A stretch of 64,000 nucleotides of DNA. Source: Tetrahymena thermophila SB210. Its lineage: Eukaryota; Ciliophora; Oligohymenophorea; Hymenostomatida; Tetrahymenidae. The position numbers and the translations under genes are program-made. Of this stretch, positions 1 to 13,083 are shown piece after piece. Every line of letters begins with the position of its first letter. Position 1 is the first letter of the stretch. The stretch spans positions 62,001-126,000 of the forward strand of contig NW_002476500.1 in assembly GCF_000189635.1 (NCBI RefSeq), in the 5' to 3' direction. The notes beneath the pieces are model-generated. The model did no database searches. It was not told the DNA's origin and saw only the letters and a list, made by a program, of their open reading frames with translations.

Positions 1-1092
1 AGGATAATTGGTGATGCTTTAGAGTATGAACGCTAATTTTTTGAGTCTTTATCTTTTCTATATCCAGATTGATTGATTAATTAATTAATTAACTAAGTAA
101 GTAAAAATTCAATAGATGGGATTGTTCGATTGTAAATTTTGAAGAAAATTAATATTAATTAAATATATCAAAACTAAACGTTACTAATTTTTAAATAATA
201 TTCACAAAATCTCCCAATAACTTTATGTGTTTTTGGGCAATTTTATACGAGCTAACAAAATTATTTTAATGTAAAAATAATAATTAATGTCTATTAAAAT
301 TAATAGTTAACCCTTGCTGGCTCTATTCAAAAATATTGTTATATCTTTTTTGCATTTACATTTCATTTATTTCACTCATATTTAATTATTTACTATTTGT
401 GTCCTTAATCAAAAAATTTACTAATTTTTCTAAACTGATAAGTTGGAATTTTTAAATTAATAATAAGATTTTTCACTATTTGGTAATTGATTGATCATAA
501 ATAATTTTTGATGTCAAGTTAAATGATTAATTTTATTTATTTAAAGTAATACTGAATGATTTTAATTTTATATGAAAAGTGTATGTACTAACTAACTAAC
601 TAACTAACTACCCTCTGATAAGCGCTAATTCTCAATTTTATAAAAAATTTCTACTATATTTTGTATTTTTGTTTTATACTCATTTTATTTCCACTTCAAA
701 ATCTAATATATAATAAATAATAGGATTCCTTCTATTACATATTTTTTTAATTAAAGATTAGATTTGCTCAGTGATTTATTTGTTAGGGAGGTAGTGTCAT
801 TAAAAATGTTTAGTGGGTGTGTTAGTGGTACATAATTTTAATAGATTATATATATCATGTAATTGCATGTTGACCTAAATAATATAAAACATAGACCAAG
901 TAGGTCTTCAAGAAATATTTGAATAAATAAATAGTTACTTACCTCCATTTAATGTATAACCAAGCCAATACTTAGATCTTAAACATAAAAACAAAAATAT
1001 ATAAGGAAACATAATGATAAAAAATCAAACAAATTACAATAACTTTTTAGTGAAAATAATAAGTTAATTCTACTAAATATATTATATAAATC
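1..1092. other. AT-rich intergenic stretch
   Basis: No reading frame of convincing coding character was found on either strand, even with TAA/TAG read as Gln. It holds a short (CTAA)n run at 587-610. Its right edge, 1085-1092, is the left copy of the TATAAATC target duplication of the neighbouring element. Confidence 0.5.
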
Positions 1093-2169
1093 GGATAACT
1101 CTCCCTAATCAAACACATGGACTCAAAAACTTTCTTTTTACATCCATAGCTAAAATACAAATATCTAATCTTGCTCCAAAGTAGTTAAATATACACTTGT
1201 GGACTTAATTCATTATATATGTACTCTTTGTATATTTAGTAAATAATTAAATATTTTTTTTAATTTTGAAAAATAAAACTTTTTTTAAAAAAAACAATGC
1301 TTTTCATATTAATCACACATTAAACATTTTAAAGAGAGATATTTAATAAATATCATGCTTATATAAAATTTAAAAGTAAATACATCAAATTTACTATTTG
1401 CAGAACTTATTCGTATAAATTTAAAATCATTTTAATGAATTGTTTTGTAAATCAGTTTTAAAAGATAAGTAAAAAAGACATTCTTATATTATATTTCAGA
1501 CAAGCAGTTTTATCTTTTTTCCTATTGCTAGTTTTAATTTATCTTTCAAATGTTTCCATTTATTTTCAATGGATTAAGTATGAATGGATTCACTCTAAAA
1601 TAGTTTTAATTTTTTTTTTTAGGGTTTTTTTCATTTTTTGCTTTGATTGATCTTAAAGCGCCTATATCCTTTGCTCTTTAGAAAGACTTCCCTCGCTCAC
1701 TTATCCGAAAGATCCACTAGATTCTTCTAATTAAGCTTTCATAATTATACTTTCTCTTTAATGCCCAAAGGCTAAACTCAATAGATCTAATCTTTTTTAT
1801 TAAATCTAATTTTTTACTAGCAATCTTTATTTTTCATTTTTAAGGAAAATAACTGCCTAAATTCGTCCATTTCTTAAAATTATGATTTTTAATGTTTTTA
1901 AATTATAATTTTTTATCAAAAAAATATAGAGTTTAATTTAATATGAAGATAAACTTAATTTTATTCAAAAATCTATGATATAAGAAATGCTCAGAATTGT
2001 AAATAATTTAATAATTAATTACAACATTGATACCCTAACTTTTTGAACATAAACTTATATTTCTAAATACTAAAAATACACCGGAGTTGATATTTAAATT
2101 TTAGTGATAGATGTAAACATAACATTTTTGAGTTCATGAGTATATGTGTATGATTAGGGAGAGTTATCC
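1093..2169. mobile_element. DNA transposon relic with TIRs and 8-bp TSD, Merlin-like
   Basis: Both ends carry the same inverted sequence GGATAACTCTCCCTAATCA (1093-1111, and reverse complement ending at 2169). The similarity continues more weakly for about 20 further bases. The element is flanked by a perfect 8-bp direct repeat, TATAAATC (1085-1092 and 2170-2177), which is what a cut-and-paste transposase leaves. The interior minus strand contains broken frames, one of which holds H-T-Q-S-I-E-N-x-W-x-x-L-K. That motif resembles the H-T-x-x-I-E-x-x-W-x-x-(L/V)-K block near the end of Merlin/IS1595-type transposases, and Merlin elements make 8-9 bp duplications. Seen: TIRs, TSD and motif. Inferred: the Merlin assignment. 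The element cannot be autonomous because the frame is broken. Confidence 0.7.
1496..1870 (-). pseudogene. Broken transposase-like reading frame inside the TIR element
   Basis: Reading right to left, an ATG at 1870 opens a charged frame that hits TGA after about 30 codons. The coding-like signal then moves between frames until a final segment ends at the TGA at 1496-1498. The last segment carries H-T-Q-S-I-E-N followed by W and LK (about 1544-1582), the part that looks like an IS1595/Merlin transposase C-terminus. GC content is locally raised around 1650-1790, as in coding DNA here. No intact protein can be read. A gene fragment of another kind captured by the element is the alternative. Confidence 0.4.
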
Positions 2170-2177
2170 TATAAATC

Positions 2178-3309
2178 CTATCACAATAGTCGATAGACCT
2201 CAAAATACGTAAAATAAATTCCAAGGATTCAAAGAATTATGAGATCAAAATAAAATTCCTGACAATCATTCACATAACCTACAGCTTAAAGTTCACTAGA
2301 AATGGCAGTAGAAGCACAATCAAATCTTTAAAATTAAATATTACTACAATGATAGTAATAATAAAAAATAAGCCTATAAAAACAAAATATAAAAGAAAAA
2401 AATACAAATTAACCCAAATCCAGATAAAAAATACCCTGGTATAGTATCCTTCCTTGAATCCACCTAAGATAATATGTATAAAATCCTTCATAATGAAATA
2501 AAATAATCATAAGAGAGTAAAATAAAGTAGAAGTCAATTTAAGAAAAATCAATAAAATTAGCATATTAATGTATGATATAAAGGATATTGGCAACACGAC
2601 GTCAGAAATAAAGTCCACCATTTTTTCACTTTTACACGTTTTTATTTGTAAAATCTAAAATACCTAAAATTTCAATAGTCCTAATTTTTTAATTGTCCAA
2701 AATACAAAAATGCAAAAATATACAATATCTCCCAATGTTTTATAGTCCAAATTTTTTATAGTCCAAATTTTTTAATTGACAAAATTGATCCTGACTATAA
2801 TTGAATTAGCATATCCAATAAAAAGGCAGAATTATAGGATTGAAATCCATATATATATTAAAAGAAACCTAACTTATATGCTTATTTATCGATTTTCAAG
2901 GAGGGGGAAACGTTTTTGAAATATGATTTTCTTTAACTTTGCTTTTGAAATATGAATTTGAATTATTTATATTTTTGAGATCATCATAATTTATAAAAAT
3001 ATTTAAAATCTAAAATTGTTTTATTTAATATTACTAAAAACGTAATCATATATGAATTAAAAAAATCAAATTAATTATTTTTTGAGAATAGAATGGAATT
3101 AAGCAAACAATTAATAATATGAAAAATTTAAGATTAAATTATTAATTTATTTTCATTTATAAATGTGCGAAACATTTTTTATTTAAAGTTAGTTTTATTA
3201 AATATTTATTTATTTATGGATTGAGTATGTTTGTTTTTTAAATTATTTTATTTTATTATTTGTTTGATTGTTTATTTTGATACCAGGTTGTTCATTTGGC
3301 TGAAATTGA
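2178..3309. other. AT-rich intergenic stretch
   Basis: Overlapping hydrophobic frames on the minus strand at 2229-2621 exist in two different phases, as expected of T-rich sequence, so neither is accepted as a gene. A short GC-richer tract (GGAGGGGG) lies near 2900. Nothing else was recognised. Confidence 0.4.
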
Positions 3310-6009
3310 TCATTTTAATTCAGCCCTCATTCTCTCTCTTCTTAGTTTTCTACATGGTCCACATAATTCAGGGAAATCTGTTCTTTTCATTAAGAACCAG
3401 TATGTTGAAGATTTGAAAACTGTATTGCAAGAAGTGCATTGTGCTGATTTTAAAGTAGCTTGTCTCTTTTAATCGCATGAAGGACAGTACTTTTCAAAAC
3501 ACTGCTCTCTCTTGTTGTACAAAAATCCTGCTGTTGTTTAGAATGGAACTTTGCACAGATCACACATGCAATAGACCTACTTTTTAGGGTCTGAGGGTTT
3601 AGTCAAAACATTATCAAAGAATTTTAAGTTCTTAGGAATTTAACTAATGTTGGGATGTACTAAGTTCAAGTTTTGACAATATTTGTTGCACTAGTGAGAT
3701 AAGAAGAATTTAAACATACCCTAATATCCAAGATTTCCAGCACCAAAACGGTGTTGGTCAAGACAATGAATTTAAGGGTCAGTCAAAAGACCACCTACTC
3801 CTTGTAAGTCTACAATCATGAGATAGCCTTCTGTTAATTGATAAGAGAAATGTGATAAAGCTTGAGAAAGAAGACCTGGTTCATCGAATCTGAGGTTTGT
3901 CCAGCCAGCGTTGTTATTGAACTTTACATATTCTCCTTAAATATAGTTTTCAGCAGAATAATATTTGTAGTTACTTCCTGGGTTTTGTAATTCGTAAATG
4001 AAACAGTGGACAAAGTTCTTTAGGTTAGCAGTTGTTTGAACATGCTCAGAAACGCGATCGTTAAAGCAGTTAACAATGTGCTAACAAAGGAACTAGCTTT
4101 CTAAATCCTTGATCATGTCTTCCTTGTCCTATTCTGGGTTGTTTAAGTTCTACTTTTTGTTTAACTTAGCAACCAAGTTCTACTTCAAAAGAGTGTCTTC
4201 AGCGAAGAAGGCGTATCTCATAGCACCTTCAGCAAAAGGAGTTGTGTTGATTCTGATACTGGTCTTGATTGAGGAGTTCTAGACAAGAGGTTTTCTCCAG
4301 TTAATTGGGACACCTTTATCTTGAACAATGAAATAGGTGTGACAAATAGCTTTCATAGATTGAACGCTATTTGGAATATTAAAAATCTTGGAAGGAGAGA
4401 CAGTAAAAGTAACTTCTTTTATATTTTTGTTATGTCTTGCTTAGTCTTGTCCTACTTCTTCGTTAGTGTTAGTCCTGAAGTTATACCTTTCAAAGAAATT
4501 CACGCTCTAAGCTGTTTACATTCCTTCGCATATTTTCATAGCTTTGAAGAAAGCTCCTTCAGGGTCATCTTTGCTTTCCTTTGTGTAGGATTAAGATAAT
4601 GTTTAAGAAGCGGTCTAAGAAATGAATTGACCAAATCCTTATGTGCTATTTCCTAATTTAGTAATGTCTAATTATTATCCATTAACTTCTTTGTTATATT
4701 GTTAGAAAATGTCGTACATCATTTTAGTAGAATTCATAATCTCGACAGCATACAATTTGACTCCTTTTTTAATTAAATTTTAGAACTCTTTTTTCAAGTC
4801 GATGCCATCTGGATCTCCTTTGGGATATCTATCATAGAAATCAGCTTTATCTCCATGATATTAGATACCATGAGCAGGAGCATCAGCAAGAAGGACAGCG
4901 TATTTAGCTTATGATTTCCAATTTTGGGAATTAGCTTGTTTGAATCCACCTGCTACATCTTCAGCTGCGTCATTACCTCCACAAGCTTGGACTTTTGAAA
5001 TAAAATCTTAGAACTTCTCCAAATCTTCAGAAAAGTTAAAGATGCTGTAACGCTCAGAATCTCCATAATCACGATAACCAACAAAGCTAACCCTGATTTA
5101 ACTGCCATGGTGTTAGTTCTTAATAGCTGCAACAATGCCTGTAATTTCAAGCTTGACTGCGTCAATCCAAGAACTCATAGAACCAGTACAATCAACAATA
5201 AACATTAAATCGAGTTCCATTTTTGGGAACAAACTTTAAAAGATTGGAAGGAAATAAGTCATGTCATCTTTCAAGAAATGGAAGTTAGTAATGAAATTTC
5301 TAGCTTCTTCATTCTTTGAGTAGTATTAATCTATAAATTACTTGACTTGGGCAGGTAATTCCTTCTTAATAACTACAGTTTTTGGTGTTTATTTGACATA
5401 ATCTTATTTAGTTTCTTCAATCTCTTCTTACTATTCGTTCTTAATTTCTCTCTTTTTAGGATTTGTTGATCTACTTTTTTAATTATTTTGTGATATATCT
5501 GAATTATTATTGATTTCTGATTTCTCTTCTTCTCTTCTCTTTCCTTTTGTTTCATCAAAATTCTTGTCCTTGTTATTGCTTTTATTATTTGTATTTCTTT
5601 CAGCCTTGTCTCTAAAAGTTTTTTTTGGTTAAGATTCTACTTTCTTTTCAACTACAGTGATTGGTTTAACCTCTCTAAAAATTTCAGCTTCACCCCAGCC
5701 AACCATAGAAGTAGAAAAAGCAATAGGCTTGCTTATTTTAGGAACCTCAACTTTTTAACTTCCATCAACGACAGAGTCGTCTTTAGATTCTTCTTTGTTT
5801 TATTTTCTAGACTTTCTCTCCTTCTTTTGTTCAGTTTAAGGTCTTTTAGGCACTTCTTAGTGGACAACCTTAATGGGACATCTTGATTCGTTAGGGCAAA
5901 AATCGATGGTTTAGTCATGTAAAAATTCACATCTTTCTTCTTTCTTGCATGATTTAGTAGTTTAAAAATAATGGCAATACAGCCTTGAAGATTTAGATCT
6001 ACCGCTCAT
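3310..6009 (-). CDS. CCCH zinc finger - vWA - alpha-kinase protein
   Basis: Single exon, 899 aa, ATG at 6009, TGA at 3310-3312. It is an atypical serine/threonine kinase of the alpha-kinase (MHCK/EF2K, VwkA-like) class. Domains in order: a CCCH finger with canonical C-x8-C-x5-C-x3-H spacing (C12, C21, C27, H31); a Lys/Glu/Asn/Gln-rich linker to about 240; a vWA domain whose MIDAS-like motif D-C-T-G-S-M starts at D273; an alpha-kinase domain from about 560, with GAMR at 595-598 and the expected nucleotide-binding lysine K615 in VAK; then LTDPQIH and the FGAGNLG glycine-rich loop near 755, followed by a CN...C zinc module. The last 80 residues hold further C-x2-C pairs, like a zinc ribbon. vWA-alpha-kinases are known in Dictyostelium and ciliates; adding a CCCH finger suggests RNA or nucleic-acid contact. 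No intron was needed. Substrate is unknown. Confidence 0.9.
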
Positions 6010-7153
6010 TTTATTTTCAAGATTAAAGTAAAGATAGAATTTTTATAATGTTTTTTAATTATTTATCAAAAAATATTTGGTTCTGTTTCTTAGAATATAA
6101 AGCAAACAATACGATATCTAATGTGTCTATATATCTATATTTTGTTGTTTCTACTCAAATTTATTGTGTCTATAAAGATTAAATAAAATTATAAATTTAA
6201 ATAAATCCACATATTGATTTATTTTTTTTTAAATGTCTCTTTATTAACTACCTACTTTTGTTAATCTTAATATTTACCATCATAAAGATAATTCAATAAA
6301 TAAAGTGGATCGAAATGAATATCTTTATTTTTGAAATAATAATAATTTTAAACTATTAAATTTTATTCAAAACTAATTAAATGTCTAAAAAAAGTTAGTT
6401 CTACTAACTTATATATTCAAATTTAATTTTTTTATTATATAAATACTTTTTGATTTTAGCTTTCAGATAACAATAAAATAGGATCATTTTAATTTTATAT
6501 TTTTTTTAAATATGTTCAAATAAAAATATTTTAAGTTTAATTAAATTATTTCATTCATTTAAAATAATAATAAATAATTTAAAAAATTATTAAATAATTA
6601 TAAAATGTTATAAATCATACTAAAAAATAGTAAATTTAAACATACTTTAAAATTATAAAAAATTAATTTACAAAAATAAAATATTTTTTCGATTAAAGTA
6701 ATCATTTAAAAAAATTTAAAATCTGAATTTTTTTAAAATATTTTAAATCCTATCTATCTATCGCCTGCCTATCTATCCTTCCATTTATCCACCCATCAAT
6801 CAATCAAACTTACTATACCCTAAAATAAAAGTGTATTTTGCTTTAATTATTGTTATTAATTCAAGTTGTAATATTTTTCCAAAAATTTTTAGCTTTTAAA
6901 AATGTTTGTATGGCAACTTTCAAAATTTACATGAATTAAATTTGGTTCTGTTGTAAAATCAAGACATATTTATGGCTTGAATATAGAAGGATGCTAATTA
7001 AAAGGTATAACTTAATTGTAAATTCCTAAATATTACTTATTTGTTTTTTAAGTTGAAGCATTTGTAAATGACAAATAATAAAAACGAATAAACAATTAAT
7101 TAATTATACTAAAATTTTATATTCATGTAATTTCTTTTCCAAAGCATTTTATT
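6010..7153. other. Intergenic stretch between kinase start and TmcB-like gene end
   Basis: Very AT-rich. A degenerate tetranucleotide tract (TATC/TCAA types) lies at about 6748-6808. The left part should hold the promoter of the minus-strand vWA-kinase gene, but no specific element could be identified. Confidence 0.5.
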
Positions 7154-10100
7154 TCACTCATTCTATCTAAGATATGACATTATGTAGGTGTTTTAAATCA
7201 AAACTTACTAAGGAAAAATGTCAAGAAGTTCTTTTGTTGAAAAAATTAAATTATTAATTACTCTTATGTAATAAAACCAGCTAACAGAGAAGATCAATGC
7301 CACAAAAGTCACCTAAAAGATGAAAAGGATTATAGAAATACTTTAATAGTAGTTATATAGCTATAAATTTTGGTCTTAAAAAAAATTTAAGAGATACTCA
7401 TGGGCCTTAGATAATTCTATTTTAAACTGAAATTATTTCATAGCAGGAGTATTAGAATTAAAATTATTAAAATTTTGTTAAAAGGCAGCTGCATTATAAC
7501 TATATATAAAGGAAGTAAAATCTTTGTAGAGATTTATATAGAAAATGATCCCATTAAGCAATCCTTATTTGAGAGAACCTTTAGCCACGCTATTGCACTG
7601 ATCATAAAGAAAATCTCCGTTTTAGTATTGAGTATAATTTTACATAGTATCACACGCATTTCCAGAATAAACACCAATTAAATAATCTATAAAAATTTAT
7701 TTGTTGTAAATTGAAGTTGATTCTACTTTTCCAATATTCTAATTAATTAAATTAGGTAATGAATCTATATACGTAGTAACATCTTCAAACAGTCCTTAAA
7801 AGCTTGATATTGCAATAGATTAACTCTGAGGTAATAAGAAAGCAGTAGCCAGACCTTACCTGGCTCTAAGCGAATTAACAATTGTAAAGTACGACAAGCA
7901 GACAGTGTCTTAAAATTTATTTTATAAAATTAAAATTAAATATAAATTAAAATTAAACATATAAATTAATTTATAAATTACTGTTGAAATCGTAGATAGT
8001 TGTTGAGTTATCGATGAAGATTTTTATGATTATGTAGTTAACAACAGGATAGATCATAATAAGACAGAAGATAGTAATTAATCCTATTGCAAGGAATTTA
8101 ATTGAGTATTATAAAGAAGAAGTTCTACTAATATTTAGTTTTTTTTCTATAATCACTTAAGCTTATGCTTATCTGGATATATGAGTTTGATTCATATTTG
8201 AATAGTTTGATCTTGATCCAATAGTCTAGTTTTTATCAAATCCTTGATAAAATGATAGTTGATAAGTTAATTGCCCTAAGATTTCTTTGAGAGATTATGG
8301 ATCAAAGGTTGCGAATAACTCCAATATTTTTTGTTATCGAAGCTTGGCAAATATGTAGCTTGGAATTATGCTACATAAAAATATAAAAGTAACCAATAGG
8401 ACAACGTATAATTGGATAAGACTTTGATTTTAGATAGAATCAAATTAATTTTAATATTAACTATTTAGCGATTATATGACAGACTGAACTTAATTATTCA
8501 AATTAGGATAATTTTGCTCATTTTATTACTCAAATAGTCTAGTTGGATCTTAATTAGAAGCTAAATAGTAAATTCCAGCACTCTGTAAAAGTAATGAATA
8601 CGTAAAAGATAGGTTATATTGATCGTAACGTTATTTGTTGTAATAAATATTTTAAGAAATTAATTTACTTTAAATGATTTTAAATACCTAAATATCAGTA
8701 GAAGTAGTGTTATACTATACAGCTATAAAATCTTTTGTTAAATTAATTCTTGATTAATATTAAGTCTTAAGAAGCTAATTAAATGCTTAAAAGGAAGATG
8801 AAGGAGTTTTTAGTAGTCCATTTTAGTTTAGCTCATAAATGTAGTGCTCTGATAATGCATAGCTCATCTAAATATTGATCAAATAAATCCAGTTTATGTA
8901 TTTAAAATTCTCCCTTTAAGAAATCAAGCTTGTGAGAAAAGTAAAGAAACCAGAAAAGGTCAAAGAAAGTGTTACTAAAACTGAAATTATCCCAATAGCA
9001 TTTATTATTTTTAGATAACTCATTTATTTTTTAGCATGAATCATCTCAAATAAATACCTTTTTTTATATTTTATTTATCAATTTTTTTGAAATTATAATA
9101 TTAAAAAGTTAAAATTTCAATTATTTTTAATTAAAAGTTTTCAAAAATTTGTTAAAACTTGAATTTTCTGTACCTATACAGTTGATGATATTTTAATTTC
9201 AGGAATAGTAATACAATTTAAATAATTTGATTTTGTAAAAAGCTGAAAAAAAATAAATTAAATAGTATTTAAATCTATCATTTGTATTATTTACTGTGTT
9301 TGCACAGATTTTGTTGAAGATGAAACCGACTGCAAATCTTTGTTTTATCTTTTCTGACTCTCTTCTTGGGTTATTGGAACCTTGCTTTCTTTTATCGTTG
9401 ACTTATCTTTCTCCTTTTCCCCTTACATAGTTTGATTTTAAGCTAAAGTTTTTTATTTTCTTTTAAATGCTGTAAGTTAAAATGCGCTCTTTGTAGATAG
9501 TAATTAGTTATGAGATTGCTCTTTTGAGTTCTAAATCTAAAAATCCTTTTCCCTTGAATCTAAGTTATCTTTAAATAGTGTTGACTTTAAATTAGAATTG
9601 AAAAGAATATCCTAGCTATTTAAATTTTCATATTGTTATCCATTTTTGTTAGTGTCTTGAGCTGCAGAGATGTTAAAAATTTATTCAGGTAGCTTGCTAT
9701 CATCGAATAAATGTTATTGATTATAATTATTTGATATTTCTTCTTGGTGCAATTTATCAACTTTTAGATTTTATTCAAAAAAATCTGGTGTAGAAACTTC
9801 TATTTTTTTTTATGTTATACTCATCTCTTAATAAATTACTTCTTCGTTATTTTTACTTTCAGGAGAATCGTTAACTTATTTACTTAAATTTTATTTCAAA
9901 TTTTGATAGTCTTATTATTTATTTTGCTCTACTTCAATTACATTTTATTTTAGAGAATGTAGCAAATTTAATTAATCTTAATTTGAGATAAGTATATTTG
10001 TAGAATTCTAATTGCTATCTTTGACTTAGATTTAATTTTACTGCTAAAATTAATCAGATATATTTTTGGCTATTTAGCTACTCTACTTTTAGTAAGCATT

Positions 10101-13083
10101 TGAATTGTCAATACTACTATAAAGGTTTTGTATTGGTAAATAATTTTCATTATTAAATTAGTTATTTCCTCTAATTTCTGATTCTTAGAAGCTTTTAACT
10201 ACCTCTAGATTATATTTTTAATATTAATCATTATTTTACTAATAAGACTTCACTCTATAATCGCTTAGCATATCTTCTTCGTAGCTAGAATCAAAGGGTA
10301 ATTAAACACCACAAAACTCTTTAATTTGATTCTAAAATAGCTAAATATATTAAACTTTATCCTTATAAGTGTAGAGACACTAATAATTTTCAATGATCAC
10401 ATTCACAAAAGAAGCTAGTTTTGTGTCAAAACATTAAATTGATAAGGTGATCATATATAATTAAGCAAATTTCAAACTGTTGAGAAAGTTATTGTCTTTC
10501 AAATTAGCCTTATTTTGTGCTTCGAATTTATCATATGGCTAAATTAAAATGGTTTCAAATTTCTTGCCTTATTCTATTTTACTTACCTTGATTAAACCAT
10601 CAATAATAGGAATTAAGCTGTCCATCCTAACGTTTTTCAAATTTTAAAGTGTAAAATTTTCATACAAAAACTCTTAGCAGAAAATTTTGCTAGCAACTTT
10701 TATTTGGGAGTGGTCTTTGTAATCTAGCATCACATATAAATTGTCATCTTTAATTGGCTTAGCCCAGATTGTTACTCCAAAATCTTAGGAATCAATTATT
10801 TGACTTTGAAATTTTAATTAACAAGGAATAGAGTATCCCTAACAGTTTTGAGCAATAAAAAGAGGTAGATTGAATATTTCGTTGTAAAGAGACAAGAAAT
10901 TTTCTGTAATTATTTAAGAAGCCATGTTCTCAGTTTATTTTTTTAAAAAGTTGTCTGGCAAAACTTACTTTATAGATTTTCCAACAAGTTAAGATTTATT
11001 TGCAAAGCCAAAGGACTTAATAAATGACCTGTTTGCTTTATGTACCATGCCAAAATTCTTTTCAAGGAGTGAAACAAATATAAAACAGCTCGATTTGCTG
11101 TAGTATTCTTTGTTTTTTAATTATTCACTTTGTATCCGATTGTTATTTTCATAAAATTTTAATAAAGATCTCTTGTGCAACATATAAAAATCAAAGTTAA
11201 TACAGAGATTTTTCAGAGTCTCACTCAAACTATTTTATTTCAACTACTATATAATGATTTTTTCTAACAATACTCTTTCTGCTCTGTACTACTTAAGAAG
11301 TTCAAGCATTTCATTTATGTCAACATAGTTCATAGATAATTTTTCTACTACAATTCTGTACTGCCTCATACACTCAAAATATGACTATTATATTTTGTTC
11401 ATATCCTCTTCAAATTATAAAATATGCTATAATTGAAATTATTCTTTCACTTTTAATCTGCTATTATTTAGCTGGGCTTGAATTTCTGCTTGATTCATTA
11501 TTGTTTGCATCTTCTGTAAATCTTTCAATCCTAGTCGCAGTTTTTAGTTTGATTTTATATTGAGGATTTGTATGTAAGACATGCAGGAATTTAAACTGAG
11601 AGTAGACAGGAAAGTCAAATATGAAAAGTGAAGATCAGAAAGATTATTTTTAAATTTTTTAGAATCAGAGTTATCTTTATAGATTTTAATAATTGTATTC
11701 ATTATATTTTCGTTAAATATTTCACTGACGGTTTCCTTTTCATCATATATTTACTTGATTTGATTGATCAATTTTATATTTTCCTGTTTATTATTTAAAA
11801 CCTTTAAAATTAAATAATTTTCTATCATTTTGAATTTACCTTTTTTGTGCTTCCAAAGAATCCAGTATTTGCTTGTATTTCTTAGCTTTCTAATTATTAT
11901 TATTATTCACCCTATAAAATTTGATGAGATGCAAAGACAAAAGCCGAATCTTAAATGGCAGAGACAAATTTTGTCTTCTCTTAGATACTATGGAAGAGAA
12001 GCCTACAAAATATATCAGTCTTTTTATTTTCATCATCCAAAATATATCTAAATATACTGAAACTTTGGATTTATTAATTATTTTATATAATTTCTAAGTT
12101 AATGTAGTTGTACCAACTAACAAAAATGTAATTTCCTAATTTATATGAAATTGGAAAGATGACCAAGCAAGATAAAAATAAAAGACTCTGCTATTCATCA
12201 TCCCTTGTGCAATAGACAATCATGGGAAGAATTAATGTAGCTCTGAATAAAGAAAAATTAATACTCCATCTACATATCTCTCTATTTAAATAGCAATGAG
12301 TTTTTAAGATGATGAACAACTTCAGCATGTTTATAACAAAAAAAACACCTGTTAATATATAAATATCGAAAAAACAGCTTGCTATAGACAAAGTCAAATC
12401 AAGGTGGAACATAGTAGGATTTAAGTGAGAATCACATTTCTGTAATACATCTGAATTGCAAAACTTGTAATCATAATCTAGAGAAATAAGTAGAGATCCT
12501 AAGAGTTTATATATGATAAAAATGGATGAATTTTTTGTAAAACCTAAACAAATATGTGAATAATACCTATAAAAACTGTTAAAATTGCATTTATTATTGA
12601 GAGGACATGTTAGTAATTGGAAAGAGAAATGTAAATTGAAGGCAGAGCAATTAGATATTCATAGCATTGCAATAATTAAGACATAAATTCAAATGAGTTT
12701 CTCTTAATTCTACTTTTGAAAGAGAAAGTAATCAAGAAAAATAAAATAATAAAACAATTTATAAAGAAGAAAATGAGAACAGCTGTGTAAAGTTAGTTTT
12801 ATGAAGAATTGCTTTGTGAAAAATCTTTTAAGAAAAATAAGTATTTGACAAACTAAGAAAAGATTTGCTCATTGCTAGCTAAATCTTCATAAGTTTTGTT
12901 GTCGATACATAGCTAGCATAATACAAGTTAATATATAGAAAATATTAAAGTAGAAAAAAGAGCGTTCCTTCTACTTTACTTGAAAAGGCGATATATATCA
13001 TTTATATAATAGTGTTTTAATTCCTAAATTATTGGATTCGCCATTTGCTAATCTATTGTTTTAAATTAGAAGAAACGTTGCAT
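7154..13083 (-). CDS. Giant multi-span membrane protein with PAS domain, TmcB/TmcC-like (copy 1)
   Basis: Five exons: 13083-12567, 12498-11840, 11801-9295, 9057-7982, 7908-7154. They total 5,514 nt and 1,837 aa, ending at a TGA. The N-terminal ~390 residues contain several hydrophobic spans. A helical, Gln/Lys-rich region follows, then a PAS-like domain at about 625-780 with the hallmark order seen in ciliate TmcB/TmcC proteins (KANRSFIKSFGF, then VGKSI, LPDNF, GYSIPC). A long Asn/Gln-rich linker precedes a C-terminal part with four more spans (near 1245, 1430, 1545 and 1790) enclosing extracytoplasmic loops. Start choice: the upstream ATG at 13083 aligns with the only available start of the paralog (both begin 18 residues before NPI). 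Splice sites are supported by the paralog, which has identical lengths for exons 1 (517), 4 (1,076) and 5 (755). PAS would suggest sensing or scaffolding; the ligand is unknown. Confidence 0.85.

Noticed and set aside
2229-2621. Hydrophobic minus-strand frames (73 and 130 residues with Q for TAA/TAG)
   Set aside because: Two different frames of the same T-rich DNA both give membrane-like strings, so hydrophobicity is explained by composition. No splice or homology support.
4321-4599. Plus-strand frame of 92 codons
   Set aside because: Antisense to the alpha-kinase gene, whose motifs fix the coding strand.
7475-7681. Plus-strand frame of 68 codons
   Set aside because: Antisense to the last exon of TmcB-like copy 1, which matches copy 2 residue by residue.
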